DNA from: Clostridia bacterium
GTDB taxonomy: Bacteria > Bacillota > Clostridia > TANB77 > CAG-508
Length of the DNA stretch: 26,796 bases
Assembly (NCBI GenBank): GCA_900768805.1
Contig: CAAGEF010000004.1
Coordinates: 1 to 26,796 of the forward strand
Direction: 5' to 3'
A program made the translations under genes and the position numbers. Below, piece after piece: positions 16,669 through 24,308 of this stretch. Numbering within the stretch: position 1 is the stretch's first letter; every line of letters begins with the position of its first letter. The notes under the pieces are model-generated. The model saw only the letters and a list, made by a program, of their open reading frames with translations, had not been told where the DNA came from and did no database searches.

Positions 16669-16728
16669 ATTTAAAATATAAATTATATGTATAAGACACT
16701 GCTATACCAGAAATTTAGAATTTAAAAT

Positions 16729-16758
16729 AAAGAAGAATAGAGTTTTCTATTCTTCTTT
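16729..16758. terminator. Bidirectional terminator between convergent genes
   Basis: AAAGAAGAATAGA (16729-16741) and its exact complement (16746-16758) form a 13-bp stem with a 4-nt loop. On the plus strand it ends the run finishing at 16668. On the minus strand its first arm is made from the last codons and stop of the cation transporter (AAA GAA GAA TAG), followed by TTTATTTTAAA. Confidence 0.8.
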
Positions 16759-17646
16759 TGGATTTACATGAATCATAATATGTTTTACTTTTGGAAAATT
16801 TTTTTCAATAGTATCATGTACTTTTTGAGCAATTTGGTGCCCTTCAAAAAGGCTAAGGTCTTTATTAGCACTTATCTCCATATCTACATAAATTTTATTT
16901 CCAAATATACGAGTATATAATAAATCAACACTTAGTACACCATCTTGCTGAAGAGAATATTCTCTAATTGAATTTTCTGTTTCTTTATCACATGATTTAT
17001 CAACCATTTTATCAATGGCATCTTTAAAAATATCATAGGAAGCTTTTATAATAAATATACAAATAACAAGGCTTGCAACTGAATCTAAAACTGGAAAACC
17101 CATTCTTGCTCCAGTAATTCCTATTAATGCACCAATAGATGATAATGCATCACTACGATGGTGCCAAGCATCAGCTAATAATGCACTTGAATCATATAAT
17201 TTTGCATAGTATTTCGTATACCAGTACATCATTTCTTTTGAAATTATAGAAAATATAGCAGCGATTAAGGCTAAAATTCCAGGAATTGCTAGATTATGAT
17301 AATTGTTAGAAAAGATATTTTTAATAGCTTCTATACCTATAAATAATCCTATTATAAATAAAATCATTGATAAAATAATAGCAGCTACGCATTCAAATCG
17401 CTCATGACCATAAGGATGAGTTTTATCAGACTTTTTTGTTGAAATTTTGACACCAATAATAACAACAATACTACTAAATACATCAGAAGCAGAATGGACA
17501 CCATCACTAATCATAGCATTAGAGTGTGAAAAAATGCCAATCAATATTTTAAATATTGATAAAAATAAATTTCCAATAATACTTACCATAGATACTTTTA
17601 CTGCTATTTGTTCAAAGTTCGTTTGAGATTGTTCAGAAATATCCAT
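16747..17646 (-). CDS. Cation diffusion facilitator family metal exporter
   Basis: A 299-residue CDF antiporter that exports divalent metals (Zn, Fe, Mn or Co) against protons. About six membrane segments fill residues 20-205. The transport site is visible as SDGVHSASD (D48, H51, D55) in the second segment and HHRSD (H162, D166) in the fifth. The cytoplasmic ZT-dimer domain (about 215-299) carries H270, H278, H289 and H293 as possible regulatory metal ligands. It starts at ATG 17646 behind GGAGG (minus strand). It is transcribed against its left neighbours and divergently from the gene at 17821. Metal specificity cannot be read safely; FieF/YiiP-like is the nearest description. No clear promoter or metal operator was found. 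Confidence 0.92.
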   Translation of the reverse strand: MDISEQSQTNFEQIAVKVSMVSIIGNLFLSIFKILIGIFSHSNAMISDGVHSASDVFSSIVVIIGVKISTKKSDKTHPYGHERFECVAAIILSMILFIIGLFIGIEAIKNIFSNNYHNLAIPGILALIAAIFSIISKEMMYWYTKYYAKLYDSSALLADAWHHRSDALSSIGALIGITGARMGFPVLDSVASLVICIFIIKASYDIFKDAIDKMVDKSCDKETENSIREYSLQQDGVLSVDLLYTRIFGNKIYVDMEISANKDLSLFEGHQIAQKVHDTIEKNFPKVKHIMIHVNPKEE

Positions 17647-17708
17647 AAAATAGTACCTCCATTTTATATTATATGTGGATATTTATTAAATGCTATTATA
17701 AAAGTTAA

Positions 17709-17737
17709 TTGAAAATTACTGGGTTTCATGATAATAT
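17709..17737 (+). promoter_or_regulatory. Candidate promoter for the gene at 17821
   Basis: TTGAAA (17709-17714), a 17-bp spacer and TAATAT (17732-17737) lie about 84 bp before the start codon. The spacing is right, but the -10 is weak and this AT-rich region gives chance matches. Confidence 0.4.
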
Positions 17738-17820
17738 AGTATTATAAAATATAACTTAAGATAATTATTTAATGAAGATATAATGGTATGTAAAAAATGA
17801 AATATAAAGAAAGGAATTAG

Positions 17821-18780
17821 ATGAGCAATTTAAGTGAATACATTACAAAGATAAAAATATATAAAGAGCAAAATCCAGCAGTTTCAGAAATAGAATTGAT
17901 AAGATATGTTTATTTGGATTTAGGTAAAAGATTTGCTTTTGATGTTAATTTTTTACCTTTTGGAAATAGCAAAAAAAGACAAGAAATATATATGAAAAGT
18001 AGAAATGAAAAAGAACTAAATGAATGTATGGAAAGCAATATAGTTATTTGTAAATCAGTAGCATATATATTAGAATTTATTTTAAAATCACTTGGTGTTA
18101 ATATAAAGACAGAATCAAATCCAAATGATATAAGAAAGTGTCCACACATATATAATGTAGTTACTCCAAAAATAGGAAAACCTTATATAATAGATTTACA
18201 AGAAGATATGTATAATATTCAATCACATTCATTTACCAAAAATTTTGGATTATCTACTATAGATAGAAAAACTTTAGTAATACCTAGATTTACACAAGAA
18301 CAAATCGATAGAAAATTAGGCTATATAGATGATGAACATTATTATTCAGATGATTATTTATATTTAATTAAATCAGATATAGGGTATTTTGAAGATTTTG
18401 GAGAAAAAGTAAAATTTTTTTTGGAGAATATTGATGTATATGATAATCCAAATATGCAATACACAGATAGACAATGGCATCATGTAAGAATATTAGAAGA
18501 ATTATTTTCTAATAAGGAATTTAATTTTGAAGAAAACAATAAGAAAATTCGTATGATAGATTGCTATAAGGATATAAAAGGTGTTAGAAATTATATAAAT
18601 TGCATTGCTGTACAAACAACAAAAGGAACAGAAATGTATGTATACAATAAAAAAGAATATAAATATTCTCAAGTTAATCTAAAAAATTTTGCAAGAGCTG
18701 TAAAAAACGGATTAATTATACATAATTGTACAGTTCCTGGTTTAAAAAAAGCATTAAAGGAAATAAAAGAAGAAAGATAA
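17821..18780 (+). CDS. Unrecognised protein with transglutaminase-like Cys-His-Asp pattern
   Basis: A 319-residue soluble protein with no signal peptide or membrane segment. Its start at ATG 17821 follows AAAGGA. The central part carries C77 in NIVICKSVAYILEFILKSLG, H109 in CPHIYNVV and D125 in PYIIDLQED. That order and spacing (a Cys at the start of a helix, then His and Asp on neighbouring strands) match the catalytic core of the transglutaminase/papain-like fold. Such domains act as cysteine proteases, amidases or cross-linking enzymes, but some are inactive. The C-terminal half (about 190-319) shows no known motif. It is probably transcribed alone, between a divergent promoter region and its own terminator. 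Function is unknown; the fold call is an inference from three residues and their context. Confidence 0.7.
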   Translation: MSNLSEYITKIKIYKEQNPAVSEIELIRYVYLDLGKRFAFDVNFLPFGNSKKRQEIYMKSRNEKELNECMESNIVICKSVAYILEFILKSLGVNIKTESNPNDIRKCPHIYNVVTPKIGKPYIIDLQEDMYNIQSHSFTKNFGLSTIDRKTLVIPRFTQEQIDRKLGYIDDEHYYSDDYLYLIKSDIGYFEDFGEKVKFFLENIDVYDNPNMQYTDRQWHHVRILEELFSNKEFNFEENNKKIRMIDCYKDIKGVRNYINCIAVQTTKGTEMYVYNKKEYKYSQVNLKNFARAVKNGLIIHNCTVPGLKKALKEIKEER

Positions 18781-18815
18781 TATTCATTATCAAAAAATTT
18801 TATCTTTCTTCTTTT
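18765..18815 (+). terminator. Strong intrinsic terminator overlapping the end of the 17821 gene
   Basis: A perfect 16-bp stem is formed by AAAAGAAGAAAGATAA (18765-18780) and its complement (18800-18815), with a 19-nt loop, followed by ATTATTTTTATT. The first arm is the last codons and the stop codon of the gene. Confidence 0.85.
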
Positions 18816-18820
18816 ATTAT

Positions 18821-18968
18821 TTTTATTCAGTAGGAAAGTTTTCTGGAGTAGGTCTGAATAAAAGAGTTGTACACAAATTTATTTCATAAATTTGGCACTA
18901 GAACAAATATGCGGATATTTGCAATTAGCTTTGTTTTTTGCATTTTATATAATGTCCGCTTTGTTCTA
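18821..18968. repeat. Cluster of three inverted repeats in the gap before polA
   Basis: Three further stems follow the terminator. B: a 10-bp perfect repeat TTTTATTCAG (18821-18830) with 18854-18863. C: a 9-bp perfect hairpin, CAAATTTAT (18874-18882) with 18886-18894 around a 3-nt loop. D: TAGAACAAA (18899-18907) with 18960-18968, plus GCGGA (18911-18915) with 18955-18959 and a 3-nt bulge. None has a proper U tract on either strand. No ORF is credible here. It may be a structured RNA, a palindromic repeat element, or insulation between transcription units. Confidence 0.6.
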
Positions 18969-19026
18969 ATAATATAAAAATATATTCAATTTTAATAAAT
19001 TAGTTATATAAAAATCTAAAAAATAC

Positions 19027-19055
19027 TTGTAAAACGGAATGTTTTTAGATATATT
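19027..19055 (+). promoter_or_regulatory. Candidate promoter for polA
   Basis: TTGTAA (19027-19032), a 17-bp spacer and TATATT (19050-19055) lie about 43 bp upstream of the polA start. Both hexamers are near consensus and spacing is ideal. Confidence 0.5.
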
Positions 19056-19097
19056 AATAAATAATAAATAAAAAAGACAAAAATTTTGGAGGTTATT

Positions 19098-21788
19098 TTG
19101 GATAGATTAATAGTTATAGACGGAAATAGTATTTTAAATAGAGCTTTTTATGGAATAATGGGTAGTAAAATGCTTCAGACTGCAGATGGTACTTATACAA
19201 ATGCAGTATATGGCTTTTTGAGTATAATGTTTAAAATAATGGATGATTTAAATCCAAAATATTTAGTAGTTGCATTTGATGTTAAATCTCCTACCAAAAG
19301 ACATGAAATGTATAAAGAATATAAAGGTACAAGAAAAGGAATGCCAGATGAACTTGCAAGTCAAATGCCTATAATAAAAAAAGTTTTAGAAGCTATGAAT
19401 ATAAAAATAATTGAAAAAGCTGGTTATGAAGCTGATGATATTTTAGGTACTTTGTCTCGTTTTGGAGAAAAAAATAATTTAGAAGTAACTCTACTTACTG
19501 GAGATAGGGATTCATTTCAACTTGCTACCAATAAAACTACTATTAGAATTCCAAGAACAAAACAAGGAAAAACTGAGGAAGAGGATTTTGACAAGGAAAA
19601 AGTAATAGAAACTTATGGTGTTGAACCAAGCCAATTAATTGAAGTAAAAGGTTTAATGGGAGACACTTCAGATAATATACCTGGAGTTCCAGGAATTGGA
19701 GAAAAAACAGCACTAAATTTAATAAAAGAATTTAAAACTATAGATAATCTTTATAATGAAATAGAAAATGATAGAGCTGAATCAGTAAAAGGAAAAACTA
19801 GAGAAAAACTTATAAATGGAAAAGATTCTGCAATTTTATCTAGAGAATTAGGAAGAATTGATATTACTGCTCCTATAGATAAAAATTTAGATGAGTTTAA
19901 GGTAGAAGAGTGGAATAGAGCAGAGGTTTTAAATCTTTTTAGAGAATTGAGATTTAATAGATTTATTGATAGATTTAATCTTGAACAAGATATTGAAGTA
20001 AAAGAAGTTAAAGAAATTTTTAAAGTAGAGAAATTATCTGAATTAAAAGATATAGAAAAAATTTTAGAAAATGTAAAAGATGAGTTTGCATATAAATTCG
20101 AAATAGTTGAAGATAAAACTTCAATAATAAAACAAAAAATAAAAAGAATTTGTGTATATATAGAATCAAAAAATACAGTATATTCATTTGAATTTGATTT
20201 AGCTAAAGATAATTTAAAAAATATATTTGAAAACGAAAAAATATTAAAAATAGGATACAAAACAAAAATAGATTATATATTATTAAAAGAAATGAGTATT
20301 GAACCAAAAAACTTAATGTCTGATGTTAGAATAGCAGGATATTTGTTAAATTCAGCTACAAATCAATATGGTTTAGATGTTTTAGCAAAACAATATTTAG
20401 ATATTGACAAAAATGATTATTTAGCAAAGTTTGGAAATTCACAAAATGATCAAACTAGTTTGTTTGATACAGATGATCAATTAGAAGAAAATTATGAAAA
20501 CGAATTAGATTCATATTTAATATATAGTTTAAATAAAAAATTAAAAGAAGAATTAAAAGCTGTTAATTTATTAGACCTTTATGAAACTATAGAAATGCCA
20601 GTATCAGAAGTTCTAGCTCAAATGCAATTTGATGGTATTTTTGTAGATGAGATTGAAATATTAAAATTTGGTGAAAAACTAAAAAAGAAGATGGAAGAAT
20701 TAAGAATTGATATTTATCAATTAGTAGGTCAAGAATTTAATATAAATTCACCAAAACAACTTGGAGAAATTCTTTTTGAAAAATTAAAATTACCTGTAAA
20801 AAAGAAAACAAAAAGTGGATATTCAACAGATGTAGAAGTTTTAGAAAAATTAAAATTAGAACATCCTGTTGTTGATAGAATATTAGAATATAGAAAAATA
20901 GCAAAATTAAGTTCTACTTATGTTGATGGAATGCTTCCATTTATAAATGAAAAAACGGGGAGAATTCATACTTATTTCCATCAAACAGTTGCAGCTACTG
21001 GAAGATTAAGTAGTACAGAGCCAAATCTTCAAAATATACCTACGAGAACAGATTTAGGAAAAAAATTAAGAAAAGTATTTAAAGCCGAAACAGGAAAAAT
21101 TTTTATAGATGCAGATTACTCACAAATTGAACTTAGAGTTTTAGCACATATGTCTCATGATAAAATTATGGTAGATGCATTTAATCAAGATCAAGATATT
21201 CATACAATTTGTGCATCACAAATTTTTGATGTGCCAGTGGATAAAGTCTCAAAGCAATTAAGAAGTAGAGCAAAAGCTGTTAATTTTGGTATTGTGTATG
21301 GAATTAGTGAATTCGGACTTTCTGAACAAACAGGAATAAATATGAAGGAAGCAAAAGAATATATAGATCAATACTTGGAAAAATATCATGGAATAAAAGA
21401 ATTCATGAATGCTTCTGTTGAAGATGCTAAAAACAAGGGATATATAGAAACTTTATATCACAGACGAAGATATATACCAGAACTAAAATCTAATAATTAT
21501 ATGGTTAGAAAATTTGGAGATAGGGTTGCTATGAATACACCAGTTCAAGGAACTGCTGCAGATATAATGAAAATAGCGATGATAAATGTTTATAACGCAT
21601 TAAAAGAAAATAATTTAAAATCAAAAATTGTCTTACAAATACATGATGAATTATTAATTGAAGCACCAGTAGAAGAAGAAAAGATTGTTACAGAAATATT
21701 AGTTAAAGAAATGGAAAATGCGGTAAAATTAGATGTTCCATTAAAAGTCGAAGCAGCATCTGGAAAAAGCTGGTACCATACAAAGTAA
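19098..21788 (+). CDS. polA: DNA polymerase I
   Basis: Fills gaps and removes RNA primers in replication and repair. The start is TTG 19098, behind GGAGG (19088-19092). The upstream in-frame TTG (19086) overlaps that ribosome binding site, and the protein then begins MDRLIVIDGNSILNRAFYG, as expected. At 896 residues it has full length: 5' nuclease domain (about 1-290), a 3'-5' exonuclease-like domain (about 310-490) and the family A polymerase domain. Motif A DADYSQIELR begins at 671, motif B is RSRAKAVNFGIVYG, and motif C is HDE at 849-851. The exonuclease domain lacks the first DxE pair and seems to lack the last Asp (ELDSYLIYSL where a DAD is expected), so proofreading is probably lost, as in other Firmicutes Pol I. 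The lytic transglycosylase gene follows after 12 bp. Confidence 0.96.
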   Translation: MDRLIVIDGNSILNRAFYGIMGSKMLQTADGTYTNAVYGFLSIMFKIMDDLNPKYLVVAFDVKSPTKRHEMYKEYKGTRKGMPDELASQMPIIKKVLEAMNIKIIEKAGYEADDILGTLSRFGEKNNLEVTLLTGDRDSFQLATNKTTIRIPRTKQGKTEEEDFDKEKVIETYGVEPSQLIEVKGLMGDTSDNIPGVPGIGEKTALNLIKEFKTIDNLYNEIENDRAESVKGKTREKLINGKDSAILSRELGRIDITAPIDKNLDEFKVEEWNRAEVLNLFRELRFNRFIDRFNLEQDIEVKEVKEIFKVEKLSELKDIEKILENVKDEFAYKFEIVEDKTSIIKQKIKRICVYIESKNTVYSFEFDLAKDNLKNIFENEKILKIGYKTKIDYILLKEMSIEPKNLMSDVRIAGYLLNSATNQYGLDVLAKQYLDIDKNDYLAKFGNSQNDQTSLFDTDDQLEENYENELDSYLIYSLNKKLKEELKAVNLLDLYETIEMPVSEVLAQMQFDGIFVDEIEILKFGEKLKKKMEELRIDIYQLVGQEFNINSPKQLGEILFEKLKLPVKKKTKSGYSTDVEVLEKLKLEHPVVDRILEYRKIAKLSSTYVDGMLPFINEKTGRIHTYFHQTVAATGRLSSTEPNLQNIPTRTDLGKKLRKVFKAETGKIFIDADYSQIELRVLAHMSHDKIMVDAFNQDQDIHTICASQIFDVPVDKVSKQLRSRAKAVNFGIVYGISEFGLSEQTGINMKEAKEYIDQYLEKYHGIKEFMNASVEDAKNKGYIETLYHRRRYIPELKSNNYMVRKFGDRVAMNTPVQGTAADIMKIAMINVYNALKENNLKSKIVLQIHDELLIEAPVEEEKIVTEILVKEMENAVKLDVPLKVEAASGKSWYHTK

Positions 21789-21800
21789 AGGAGTAAATCT

Positions 21801-22358
21801 TTGAAAAAGAAAAGAAGAAAAATATTGTTAATAATAATATTTGTATTAATTATAATAGTAACAATATTTTTAGGAAAATCAATTTATAATAAAGAATTAG
21901 GTGTTTTTTATAAAAGAGAATATTCTGAATATGTAGAAAAATATGCAAAGCTTTATAATATCGATGAAAAATTAATTTATGCAATTATAAAAAATGAAAG
22001 TAATTTTAATTCAAATGCAGTATCTTCAGTTGGTGCTGTTGGACTTATGCAAATAATGGAAAGCACTGCTGAAGATGTTGCAAAAGAGCTTGATTTAAAA
22101 GAATATAATTTATATTCTCCTGATGATAATATAAAAATTGGAACTAAATATTTTTCATACTTATTAGAGAAATATGGTGAAACATCATTAGCAATTGCCG
22201 CATATAATGCTGGTTTTGGAAATGTTGACAATTGGATAGAAAAAGGTATAATAAAAGCTGATGGAACAGATTATGAAAATATTCCATATAAAGAAACTAA
22301 TATGTATGTAAGAAAAATTTTAAGAGATTATGATATTTATATATCTAAATTTTCTTAA
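21801..22358 (+). CDS. Membrane-anchored lytic transglycosylase (Slt family)
   Basis: Cleaves peptidoglycan glycan strands, forming 1,6-anhydro ends. A basic start and hydrophobic segment (about 8-26) form a signal anchor. The SLT domain covers about 45-170 with the catalytic Glu66 in NESNF, then GAVGLMQI (78-85) and AIAAYNAGFGNVDNW. At 185 residues it is a compact, single-domain form. The start is TTG 21801 with AAAGGAG (21787-21793) 7 nt upstream, overlapping the polA stop, so it is likely to be co-transcribed and coupled. In many Clostridia coaE lies between polA and such an slt gene; here coaE is about 4 kb further on. Confidence 0.92.
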   Translation: MKKKRRKILLIIIFVLIIIVTIFLGKSIYNKELGVFYKREYSEYVEKYAKLYNIDEKLIYAIIKNESNFNSNAVSSVGAVGLMQIMESTAEDVAKELDLKEYNLYSPDDNIKIGTKYFSYLLEKYGETSLAIAAYNAGFGNVDNWIEKGIIKADGTDYENIPYKETNMYVRKILRDYDIYISKFS

Positions 22359-22452
22359 GTTTATTTTAAGTTATTAGGCATATAATCAAACCGTAGAAAA
22401 TATTACAACAGTAGAAACTGAAGAATAATAAAAATAAAAGGATGGGGATTTT

Positions 22453-22791
22453 ATGGATAGTATAAACCAATATGCAAATCAGGCTTATGTAAGTCAAGCT
22501 TCAGCAAATACAGAGTTTAATATTGATGTTTATTTTATTGTATCAATATTAATTTTTGGTTCAGTTCTGATATTTGTTGCTAAAATGGTATATAATTTTG
22601 TAAAAGCTGCAAAAGCAGGAACAGAAAACTTTGAACAAATAGAAGATGAAAAGGATGAAAGGTTTAATAGCAAACGTTATGTTTCTATAAAAAATATTAA
22701 GAAAAATACAGGAAAAGTTTGTGTATTTTGTGGAAAGCAAAATGAAAGTGATTCTAAATTTTGTAATAATTGTGGAAAAAGGATGCCTTAA
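22453..22791 (+). CDS. Membrane protein with C-terminal zinc ribbon
   Basis: A 112-residue protein: a polar Gln/Asn/Ser-rich start, one membrane segment (about 25-50), an acidic linker and a Cys4 zinc ribbon formed by C90, C93, C104 and C107 (VCVFCG and FCNNCG). Cytoplasmic placement of the ribbon is likely given the basic residues after the membrane segment. The start ATG 22453 follows GGATGGGG. Zinc-ribbon tails of this kind are common in Firmicutes membrane proteins; function is not assigned. It is separated by 94 bp from the transglycosylase gene and precedes the metK promoter, with no visible terminator between. Confidence 0.75.
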   Translation: MDSINQYANQAYVSQASANTEFNIDVYFIVSILIFGSVLIFVAKMVYNFVKAAKAGTENFEQIEDEKDERFNSKRYVSIKNIKKNTGKVCVFCGKQNESDSKFCNNCGKRMP

Positions 22792-22809
22792 TTTTAAATA
22801 TAAAAAGTG

Positions 22810-22838
22810 TTGACAAATAATAAAATAAGTAGTATTAT
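22810..22838 (+). promoter_or_regulatory. Promoter of the metK leader
   Basis: A perfect TTGACA (22810-22815), a 17-bp spacer and TATTAT (22833-22838) predict a start near 22845, about 11 nt before the riboswitch P1 strand. A TATAAT overlaps at 22836-22841, with a longer spacer. Confidence 0.85.
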
Positions 22839-22855
22839 AATTTAAATTATATATG

Positions 22856-22950
22856 TTATCAAGAGTGGACGAGAGATTCGGCTTTATGACTCCACAGCAA
22901 CCTATTTGTTTAGGTGCTAATACCGACAAAGCAAAAGCTTTGAATGATGA
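22856..22950 (+). promoter_or_regulatory. SAM-I (S-box) riboswitch aptamer
   Basis: The conserved S-box segments occur in order: TATCAAGAG, an ATGA before the closing P2 strand, AGCAACC, GGTGCTAATACC, and the closing TGATGA. Helices: P1 22856-22861 with 22945-22950; P2 22865-22869 with 22891-22895; P3 22901-22904 with 22911-22914; P4 22927-22932 with 22937-22942. The diagnostic pseudoknot pairs TCGG in the P2 loop (22878-22881) with CCGA (22923-22926). The ligand is S-adenosylmethionine, the product of the metK gene downstream, so it should act as feedback control. Confidence 0.95.
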
Positions 22951-22974
22951 TTTTAAAATAGAATTATTTAAAGC
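22937..22974 (+). promoter_or_regulatory. Antiterminator helix of the SAM riboswitch
   Basis: GCTTTGAATGAT (22937-22948) can pair with ATTATTTAAAGC (22963-22974) over 12 contiguous base pairs, counting two G-U pairs. It uses the 3' strands of P4 and P1 and takes in the first bases of the terminator stem. It is thus exclusive with both the SAM-bound aptamer and the terminator, the expected logic of an OFF switch. Confidence 0.75.
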
Positions 22975-22999
22975 TTTGCAAGTTTTGCAAAGCTTTTTT
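22970..22999 (+). terminator. Riboswitch-controlled attenuator before metK
   Basis: AAAGCTTTGCAA (22970-22981) pairs with TTGCAAAGCTTT (22985-22996) around a 3-nt loop, with a run of six T from 22994 to 22999. It ends 59 bp before the metK start codon and should form when SAM stabilises P1. Confidence 0.9.
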
Positions 23000-23058
23000 G
23001 TATCCAAAAATTAATGAAACATATATAAAATCAAATATATTAAAAAGGAGAGATTTTT

Positions 23059-24201
23059 ATGAGAAAATTATTTACATCAGAAAGTGTAACAGAAGGACAT
23101 CCTGATAAATTATGTGATTTTATATCAGATAGTATATTAGATGCATATTTTGCTTTAGATCCAAATTCTAGAGTAGCATGTGAAACTGTTGCAGGAAAAG
23201 GGCAAATTTTAGTAACAGGAGAGATTACTTCTACAGCAGAAGTAGATATCGAAAAAATAGTAAGAGAGGCAATAAAAGAAATTGGATATGATAATGCAGA
23301 AACAGATATTGACTATAGAACTTGCAAAGTTCTATTAAATGTATGCAAGCAATCAAGTGATATTGCATTGGGAGTTGATAAATCTTTAGAAGATAAAGAA
23401 GGAGAAAATGTTGAATCAGAAGGTGCTGGAGACCAAGGAATAATGTTTGGATTTGCAACAGATGAAACAAGCTCATATATGCCAATGCCAATATATTTAG
23501 CACATAAATTATCAAAAAGATTAACAGAAGTTAGAAAGAATGGAGAAATTTCATATATAAGACCTGATGGAAAAACACAAGTAACAGTAGAATATGATGG
23601 AAACACTCCAGTTAGAGTAGATACAGTAGTTATTTCAACACAACATACAGCTGATTGTGATTTGGATATTTTAAAAAAAGAAATAAAAGAAAAAGTAATA
23701 AATGCTGTTATTCCAAGTGAATTATTAGATGAAAGAACTAAGTATTACATAAATCCTACAGGCAGATTTGTTATAGGAGGACCTTTAGGAGATAGTGGAT
23801 TAACTGGAAGAAAAATAATAGTAGATACATATGGTGGATATAGTCGTCATGGTGGAGGAGCTTTTTCAGGAAAGGATCCTACAAAAGTAGATAGATCTGC
23901 ATCATATATGGCAAGATACATTGCTAAAAATATAGTAGCAAATGGATATGCAAAAAAATGTGAGATACAATTTTCTTATGCAATAGGAGTTGCAAAACCA
24001 GTTTCGATATATGTAGATACATTCGGAACTGCAACAATACCAGAAAGCGAAATAGTAGAAAAAATAGAAAAAACATTTGATTTAACACCAAGAGGAATAA
24101 TAAATACTTTAGAATTGAGAAAACCAATATATAAGCAAACAACAAATTATGGACATTTTGGTAAAGAAAATTTACCTTGGGAAAAAGTAATAAAGTTTTA
24201 G
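23059..24201 (+). CDS. metK: S-adenosylmethionine synthetase
   Basis: Makes SAM from methionine and ATP in the cytoplasm, releasing phosphate and pyrophosphate. The 380-residue protein has the family signatures: GHPDKLCD near the N-terminus (ATP site), GAGDQGIMFG in the middle, and the glycine-rich loop GGGAFSGKDPTKVDRSA. The start ATG 23059 follows AAAAAGGAGAG. It is transcribed alone from its own promoter through a SAM-I riboswitch and is closed by a strong terminator (24239-24292). Its product feeds methyltransferases and QueA, whose gene begins at 26688. Confidence 0.98.
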   Translation: MRKLFTSESVTEGHPDKLCDFISDSILDAYFALDPNSRVACETVAGKGQILVTGEITSTAEVDIEKIVREAIKEIGYDNAETDIDYRTCKVLLNVCKQSSDIALGVDKSLEDKEGENVESEGAGDQGIMFGFATDETSSYMPMPIYLAHKLSKRLTEVRKNGEISYIRPDGKTQVTVEYDGNTPVRVDTVVISTQHTADCDLDILKKEIKEKVINAVIPSELLDERTKYYINPTGRFVIGGPLGDSGLTGRKIIVDTYGGYSRHGGGAFSGKDPTKVDRSASYMARYIAKNIVANGYAKKCEIQFSYAIGVAKPVSIYVDTFGTATIPESEIVEKIEKTFDLTPRGIINTLELRKPIYKQTTNYGHFGKENLPWEKVIKF

Positions 24202-24238
24202 TTTTTAAGAACCTTCAAAAATTGTCTTAAATTCAAAG

Positions 24239-24297
24239 CGGATGTTTATAAAAGATAATTGTTTTTTAATTAAATTCTTTTATAAACATCCGTTTTT
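24239..24297. terminator. Terminator between convergent metK and tmcAL
   Basis: A perfect 17-bp stem, CGGATGTTTATAAAAGA (24239-24255) with its complement (24276-24292), a 20-nt AT-rich loop and TTTTT at 24293-24297 on the plus strand. On the minus strand the tail is CTTTGAATTT, weaker, so it serves metK best and tmcAL perhaps. Confidence 0.88.
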
Positions 24298-24308
24298 AGC
24301 TTTATTAA

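Noticed and set aside
18899..18968. MITE or insertion element
   Set aside because: The inverted repeats are imperfect and bulged, no target-site duplication is visible, and no second full copy lies in the window.
22378..22428. Short coding-looking fragment (AYNQTVENITTVETEE then stop) after the lytic transglycosylase gene
   Set aside because: Only 16 codons, with a stop immediately upstream, no start codon and no ribosome binding site. It could be a gene remnant, but composition alone is not enough.
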